This document shows positions 21,705 to 25,452 of a DNA stretch of 25,452 nt, piece after piece; positions within the stretch are counted from its first letter, which is position 1; the number at the start of each line of letters is the position of its first letter. The position numbers and the translations under genes are program-made. Under the pieces are notes generated by a model, which did no database searches, was not told where the DNA came from, and was given only the letters and a program-made list of their open reading frames with translations. Source of the DNA: Candidatus Dormiibacterota bacterium (GTDB lineage Bacteria > Chloroflexota > Dormibacteria > Aeolococcales > Aeolococcaceae); NCBI GenBank assembly GCA_003170875.1, contig PMYJ01000129.1, positions 1 to 25,452 of the forward strand, in the 5' to 3' direction.

Positions 21705-23064
21705 CTTCCACCCACGTCTCCCAGCTTGAGGTGGAGATCCCGAGCCCCACCCGCACCCGGGGGAGCTGCCAGAGCGCGGTGCTGTAGTCGGCGGCAGAGT
21801 CGTTGACGAGGTCCTGCAGCCCGCCCGCGTAGCCGTACCCCTGGAGGGCCGTGAAGAGAGGCTGTTCCAGGGTGCTGTCCGAGAATTGGTTCGGCCCCGG
21901 CCACACCCCGCTGTAGGCGATGAACTGGATCGGCTGCCCTCCGATGAGGCTCTCCAGGGTGGTCTTGCTCTGGTCGGTCACGACCTGCAGCTGCTGGCTG
22001 GTGACGTCCCCCGCCCAGAGCGGCACGTTGTCCTTGAGGGTGTGGTCGCCGAAGGAGAAGCCGGTGTTCGCCAGATCTCGGAGCTCGGCCGCGGTCACGT
22101 ACTGCTGGGGCCCGTAGACGCCGCCGACCAGGGCCGTGCAGGGGAAGAAGACGGCCGTGAAGCCGTACTGGCGAAGGATCGGCACGGCGTTGGTCCACTG
22201 GCTCAGCCGGCCGTCGTCGAAGGTGACCACAAATGAATGCGGCGGTGGCGGCAGCCCGTAGAGGAGCGCGTCGGCCAGATGCGCCAGCGAGATGCTGGTC
22301 GCCCCGATCGAATGCGCGTAGGCCATCTGGGCCTGGAACTGGCTGGTCAGGGTGGTCAGCCCCACGTCGATCTGCCAGCCGTACGTGTTGCCGCCGTAAG
22401 CGCTCTCCTGGGGGACCTGGTTCTCCACCAGGTGGTACATGAAGATGGGGACGTCCACCTGGCGGGAAGTGACGCTCGCCGGCACGATCACCGGCGCGTC
22501 CATCGAGGCGGGGCCCTCGCCCACGACCGCCGCCGCCCCCGTGGCGGCGTCGTATTCCACCGATATCTGGGTCATCGAGAAGAGGGCGGCGACTCCCGGC
22601 GGAGAGAGCGAAGCCGGGTTCGCGAAGCTCACCCTGACCGGGAACCTCCAGGTGCCGGGCACCGAGACCGCGGGGCTCTCCGGGTCGAACCAGGTGACCC
22701 CGGCGGTGGCCGGTCCCAGGCTGATGGAGGCGATCGGGGCGTCCGAGAACTTGGCCGTCAGCATGGTGGTGCGGTCGCTCTGGCTCGGCCACAGCGCCTG
22801 GGCCTCCGGCGCCAGCTCGTCCCACTGCGCGTCCCAGGCGCCGCTCGCGGTCTGGTCGGCGAACTGCTGGGCCAGGGCGGTGACGATCTGGATGGGCGAC
22901 GATGCCACCGGCGTCGCGCTGGGCAGGGCGGTGCTCGTCGAGGGGGTCGGTGCCGGCCGGCGGGTCGCCGGCGTCCCGGCCGGCGCTGTGCTGCAGCCCG
23001 CTAGGACCAGCGCCAACGCCACCACGGAGCCAATCCGCCGCGCCCGGCGGCTCAGTCGGATCAC
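21694..23064 (-). CDS. lipoprotein, polysaccharide-deacetylase-like
   Basis: 456 residues. A signal peptide ends in lipobox LVLAGC with lipidated C24, then a Pro/Thr/Ser-rich linker (25-57). Residues 58-200 form an unrecognised extracellular domain. From about 205 a NodB-like deacetylase domain follows: VPIFMYHLVE (205-214), VTFDDG (280-285, D283-D284) and FGDHTLKDN (338-346). The usual HxxxH metal pair is H341 with D345 in the second place, and the later Y-P motif is not clear, so hydrolase activity is uncertain. It probably acts on cell-surface glycans. The start is GTG 23064. It is the first gene of the operon with bioF and bioDA, an unexpected partnership that may reflect shared transcription only. 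Confidence 0.82.
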   Translation of the reverse strand: MIRLSRRARRIGSVVALALVLAGCSTAPAGTPATRRPAPTPSTSTALPSATPVASSPIQIVTALAQQFADQTASGAWDAQWDELAPEAQALWPSQSDRTTMLTAKFSDAPIASISLGPATAGVTWFDPESPAVSVPGTWRFPVRVSFANPASLSPPGVAALFSMTQISVEYDAATGAAAVVGEGPASMDAPVIVPASVTSRQVDVPIFMYHLVENQVPQESAYGGNTYGWQIDVGLTTLTSQFQAQMAYAHSIGATSISLAHLADALLYGLPPPPHSFVVTFDDGRLSQWTNAVPILRQYGFTAVFFPCTALVGGVYGPQQYVTAAELRDLANTGFSFGDHTLKDNVPLWAGDVTSQQLQVVTDQSKTTLESLIGGQPIQFIAYSGVWPGPNQFSDSTLEQPLFTALQGYGYAGGLQDLVNDSAADYSTALWQLPRVRVGLGISTSSWETWVEDAA

Positions 23065-23179
23065 GAACTTACGCTACCAGGACGCCGGACGGGCCTGCCC
23101 GGTGGTGCCGGAGGACCGCCGCCGGGCACTCCCGCGGTCGCCCGTTGCCGCTGCCGTGACGCGGTAACCTGTGGCCCCC

Positions 23180-25452
23180 ATGGAGAGCGAAATACCCGTC
23201 CCCTCCGGCGCCCGTCTCGACCGGCTCGACCTCCCAGCCCTCGACGTCAAGTGGCAGCGGAGCTGGGCGGAGCGCGAGACCTACAGCACCGACATGCGCG
23301 GTCCGCGCCCCTTCTACTGCCTGATGATGTTCCCCTACCCGTCGGCGGAGAAGCTGCACATCGGCAATGCCTACGCCTTCACCGGTGCGGACATCTACGG
23401 CCGCTACCGCCGCCAGAAGGGGGACGACGTCTTCGAGCCGCTCGGCTTCGACGCCTTCGGCATCCACTCCGAGAACTACGCGCTCAAGGTCGGCGAGCAT
23501 CCCGCCACCTTGACCGCCCGCAATGTCGAGTACTTCCGCGAGCAGCAGCTCAAGAAGCTCGGTCTGGGCGTCGACTGGTCCCACGAGATCGACACCACCA
23601 GCCCCGACTACTACCGCTGGACCCAGTGGGTGTTTCTCCAGCTCTTCAAGGCAGGCCTCGCCGAGCACCGCGAGGGCCCGGTCAACTGGTGCCCGTCGTG
23701 CCTCACCGTGCTCGCCGACGAGCAGGTCATCAACGGCAGCTGCGAGCGCTGCGGCACCACGGTCGAGACCCGCTTCCTCAAGCAGTGGTTCATCAAGACC
23801 ACCCACTACGCGCAGGAGATGCTGGACGCCCTCGACGGTCTCGACTGGAGCGAGCGGACAAAGATCGCGCAGCGCAATTGGATCGGGCGCAGCGAGGGCG
23901 CTCTCATCGACTTCAGGCTGAATGGCTGTGCCCGACCCCTGGTGACGGTCTTCACGACCCGCCCCGACACCCTCTTCGGCGCCACCTTCCTGGTCATCGG
24001 CGCGGATCATCCGCAGCTCGGCGACTTCGTCCGCGAGGACCGCCGTGACGCCGTGGAGGAGTGGCGGGCAGCGCTGCCTCCGGCCAATGCGGAACCCGAC
24101 TTCTCGGTCGGCGTCGACCTCGGCACGCTCGCCGTGCATCCGCTCACCGGAGAGGAGCTCCCGGTCTGGGCCGCACCGTACGTCCTTGGCGGCTACGGCA
24201 CCGGGGCGATCATGGCAGTGCCCGGCCATGATCAGCGCGACTGGCAGTTTGCCCGGGCCCACGGCCTGCGCATCGTCGAGGTCATCGGCGGCGGGGATGT
24301 CGCGGTGGAGGCGTGGAGCGGCGAGGGGCCGATGGTCAACTCCGGCCAGTTCGACGGCACCCCTGCTGCGGAGGGCAAGCGGCGGGTCGTGGAGCTGCTC
24401 GAGGCCCGTGCCGCCGGGCACGCCCATGTGCAGTTCCGCCTGCGGGACTGGATCATCTCGCGCCAGCGCTACTGGGGACCGCCACTGCCGATCATCCACT
24501 GCCCCGTGCACGGTCCCGTCGGCGTCCCCGAGTCCGAGCTTCCCGTGCTGCTCCCGGAGGTCAAGGACTTCCGTCCCCTCGGCACCGGTGTCTCACCTCT
24601 CGCCCAGGTCGAGGAATGGGTCAACGTGCCCTGTCCGGTCTGCGGCGAGCCGTCCAAGCGCGAGACCGACGTCAACGACAACTTCCTGGACTCGGGCTGG
24701 TACTTCATGCGCTACCCGTCGACGGACTTCGGCGACCGGGCCCTCGACCCCGAGCGGACGCGGCACTGGCTGCCCGTCGACATGTACATCGGCGGCAATG
24801 AGCACGCCGTGCTCCACCTCATGTACGCGCGCTTCCTGATGCGCGCGCTGCACGGGATGGGCCACGTGCCCACGCCCGAGCCGTTCACCCGCTTCCGGGC
24901 CCACGGTCTGCTCACCTTCGCGGGCGGCAAGATGTCCAAGAGCAAGGGCAACGTCATCAACCCGGACGACTACATCGCCCGGCATGGCGCCGACACCCTG
25001 CGCCTCTACCTGATGTTCCTCGGCCCCTATCTCGAGGGCGGCGAGTGGAACGACGACGGCATGAAGGGGCAGAGCCGCTTCCTGGAGCGGGTCTGGCGCT
25101 GCGTCCAGGCGGCGGCGTCCGGCGACGTCTCCGATGCCGCGGCCGAGCGGCGCCGCCATCGGACCGTCGCGGCCGTGGAGACGGCCATCCTGTCCCTCCA
25201 CTACAACACCGCCATCGCGGCGCTCCACGAGCTGGCCCGGGGGGTCGACGAGGAGGCGCGCGAGGGGAGGGCGCGGCGGATCGACGCCCGCACCCTGGTG
25301 CAGCTGCTCGCCCCGTTTGCACCGCACATCGCCGAGGAGCTCTGGCAGCGCCTGGGCCACAGCGAGTCCTTGGCCTACGAGCCCTGGCCCACGCACGACG
25401 AGGCCATGCTCACCGACCAGACCGCCGAACTGCCCGTCCAGGTCAACGGCAA
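23180..25452 (+). CDS. leuS: leucyl-tRNA synthetase, cut by window end
   Basis: 757 residues are present; complete enzymes have about 800-870. It is a class I synthetase charging tRNA-Leu. Signatures: FPYPSAEKLHIGN (51-63), where the HIGH motif reads HIGN; FEPLGFDAFGIHSEN; zinc-type cysteines CPSC and CERC near residues 172-195; the CP1 editing-domain motif TTRPDTLFGATF; and KMSKS at 584-588. The anticodon-binding domain begins near residue 640. GFDAFGIHSEN in place of the common GWDAFGLPAEN, together with HIGN, places it in a variant LeuRS branch. It is divergent from the biotin operon across 115 bases. ATG 23180 has only a weak upstream site. Confidence 0.95.
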   Translation, partial: MESEIPVPSGARLDRLDLPALDVKWQRSWAERETYSTDMRGPRPFYCLMMFPYPSAEKLHIGNAYAFTGADIYGRYRRQKGDDVFEPLGFDAFGIHSENYALKVGEHPATLTARNVEYFREQQLKKLGLGVDWSHEIDTTSPDYYRWTQWVFLQLFKAGLAEHREGPVNWCPSCLTVLADEQVINGSCERCGTTVETRFLKQWFIKTTHYAQEMLDALDGLDWSERTKIAQRNWIGRSEGALIDFRLNGCARPLVTVFTTRPDTLFGATFLVIGADHPQLGDFVREDRRDAVEEWRAALPPANAEPDFSVGVDLGTLAVHPLTGEELPVWAAPYVLGGYGTGAIMAVPGHDQRDWQFARAHGLRIVEVIGGGDVAVEAWSGEGPMVNSGQFDGTPAAEGKRRVVELLEARAAGHAHVQFRLRDWIISRQRYWGPPLPIIHCPVHGPVGVPESELPVLLPEVKDFRPLGTGVSPLAQVEEWVNVPCPVCGEPSKRETDVNDNFLDSGWYFMRYPSTDFGDRALDPERTRHWLPVDMYIGGNEHAVLHLMYARFLMRALHGMGHVPTPEPFTRFRAHGLLTFAGGKMSKSKGNVINPDDYIARHGADTLRLYLMFLGPYLEGGEWNDDGMKGQSRFLERVWRCVQAAASGDVSDAAAERRRHRTVAAVETAILSLHYNTAIAALHELARGVDEEAREGRARRIDARTLVQLLAPFAPHIAEELWQRLGHSESLAYEPWPTHDEAMLTDQTAELPVQVNG

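Noticed and set aside
1..25452. CRISPR arrays, insertion sequences, rRNA genes
   Set aside because: No regularly spaced direct repeats, no transposase and no rRNA-like sequence were seen on either strand.

Overview
The window is very GC-rich (about 70% by eye) bacterial DNA with densely packed, often overlapping genes, many GTG/TTG starts and apparently leaderless promoters. This fits a high-GC Terrabacteria lineage such as Chloroflexota/Dormibacterota or a relative of Actinobacteriota. No rRNA or marker search could be run, so the taxonomic guess is soft.

Region 1 (1-5325) is an accessory element integrated at the 3' end of a tRNA-Thr gene (5326-5400, minus strand, anticodon CGT). Its right end has a clear promoter with 12-bp tandem repeats (3520-3561), a zinc-ribbon protein (3559-4101) and a complete tyrosine integrase (4098-5249) ending 77 bp from the tRNA. 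Divergent from these is a gene for a probable winged-helix protein, perhaps the remnant of a replication protein, whose 3' part carries four GCCAAGTT boxes. The left part (1-2930) is sparse. It holds small unknown genes: a DUF6953-like gene without a normal start, a DUF4177-like gene, and two paralogous helical proteins of about 75-80 aa. Three related structured repeats (about 1293-1361, 1921-1984, 2651-2706) each lie downstream of a small gene in the same orientation, giving a cassette-like layout. The other end of the element is not visible.

Region 2 (5326-11797) is chromosomal and rich in membrane-lipid functions. It has a RibD-C/DHFR-like reductase, an operon of a DegV-type fatty-acid-binding protein and a YbhN-like (LPG-synthase-TM) membrane protein, a diverged PlsY-like protein, an HtrB/PatA-like acyltransferase and a GT4 glycosyltransferase. 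The last two are divergent around a perfect 20-bp palindrome. Together they suggest assembly of an acylated glycolipid, but that pathway is inferred.

Region 3 (11816-18300) is regulatory. An MFS exporter with a structured leader is followed on the same strand by a NarL-type response regulator and a membrane histidine kinase. Beyond a long intergenic region is a PAS-GAF-GGDEF-EAL cyclic-di-GMP protein.

Region 4 (18532-25452) has a compact minus-strand operon with overlapping genes: a lipoprotein polysaccharide-deacetylase-like protein, then bioF, then a single-chain BioD-BioA fusion, so three biotin-pathway enzymes sit in two genes. Divergent from it is leuS, cut by the window end, encoding a leucyl-tRNA synthetase with HIGN in place of the HIGH motif.
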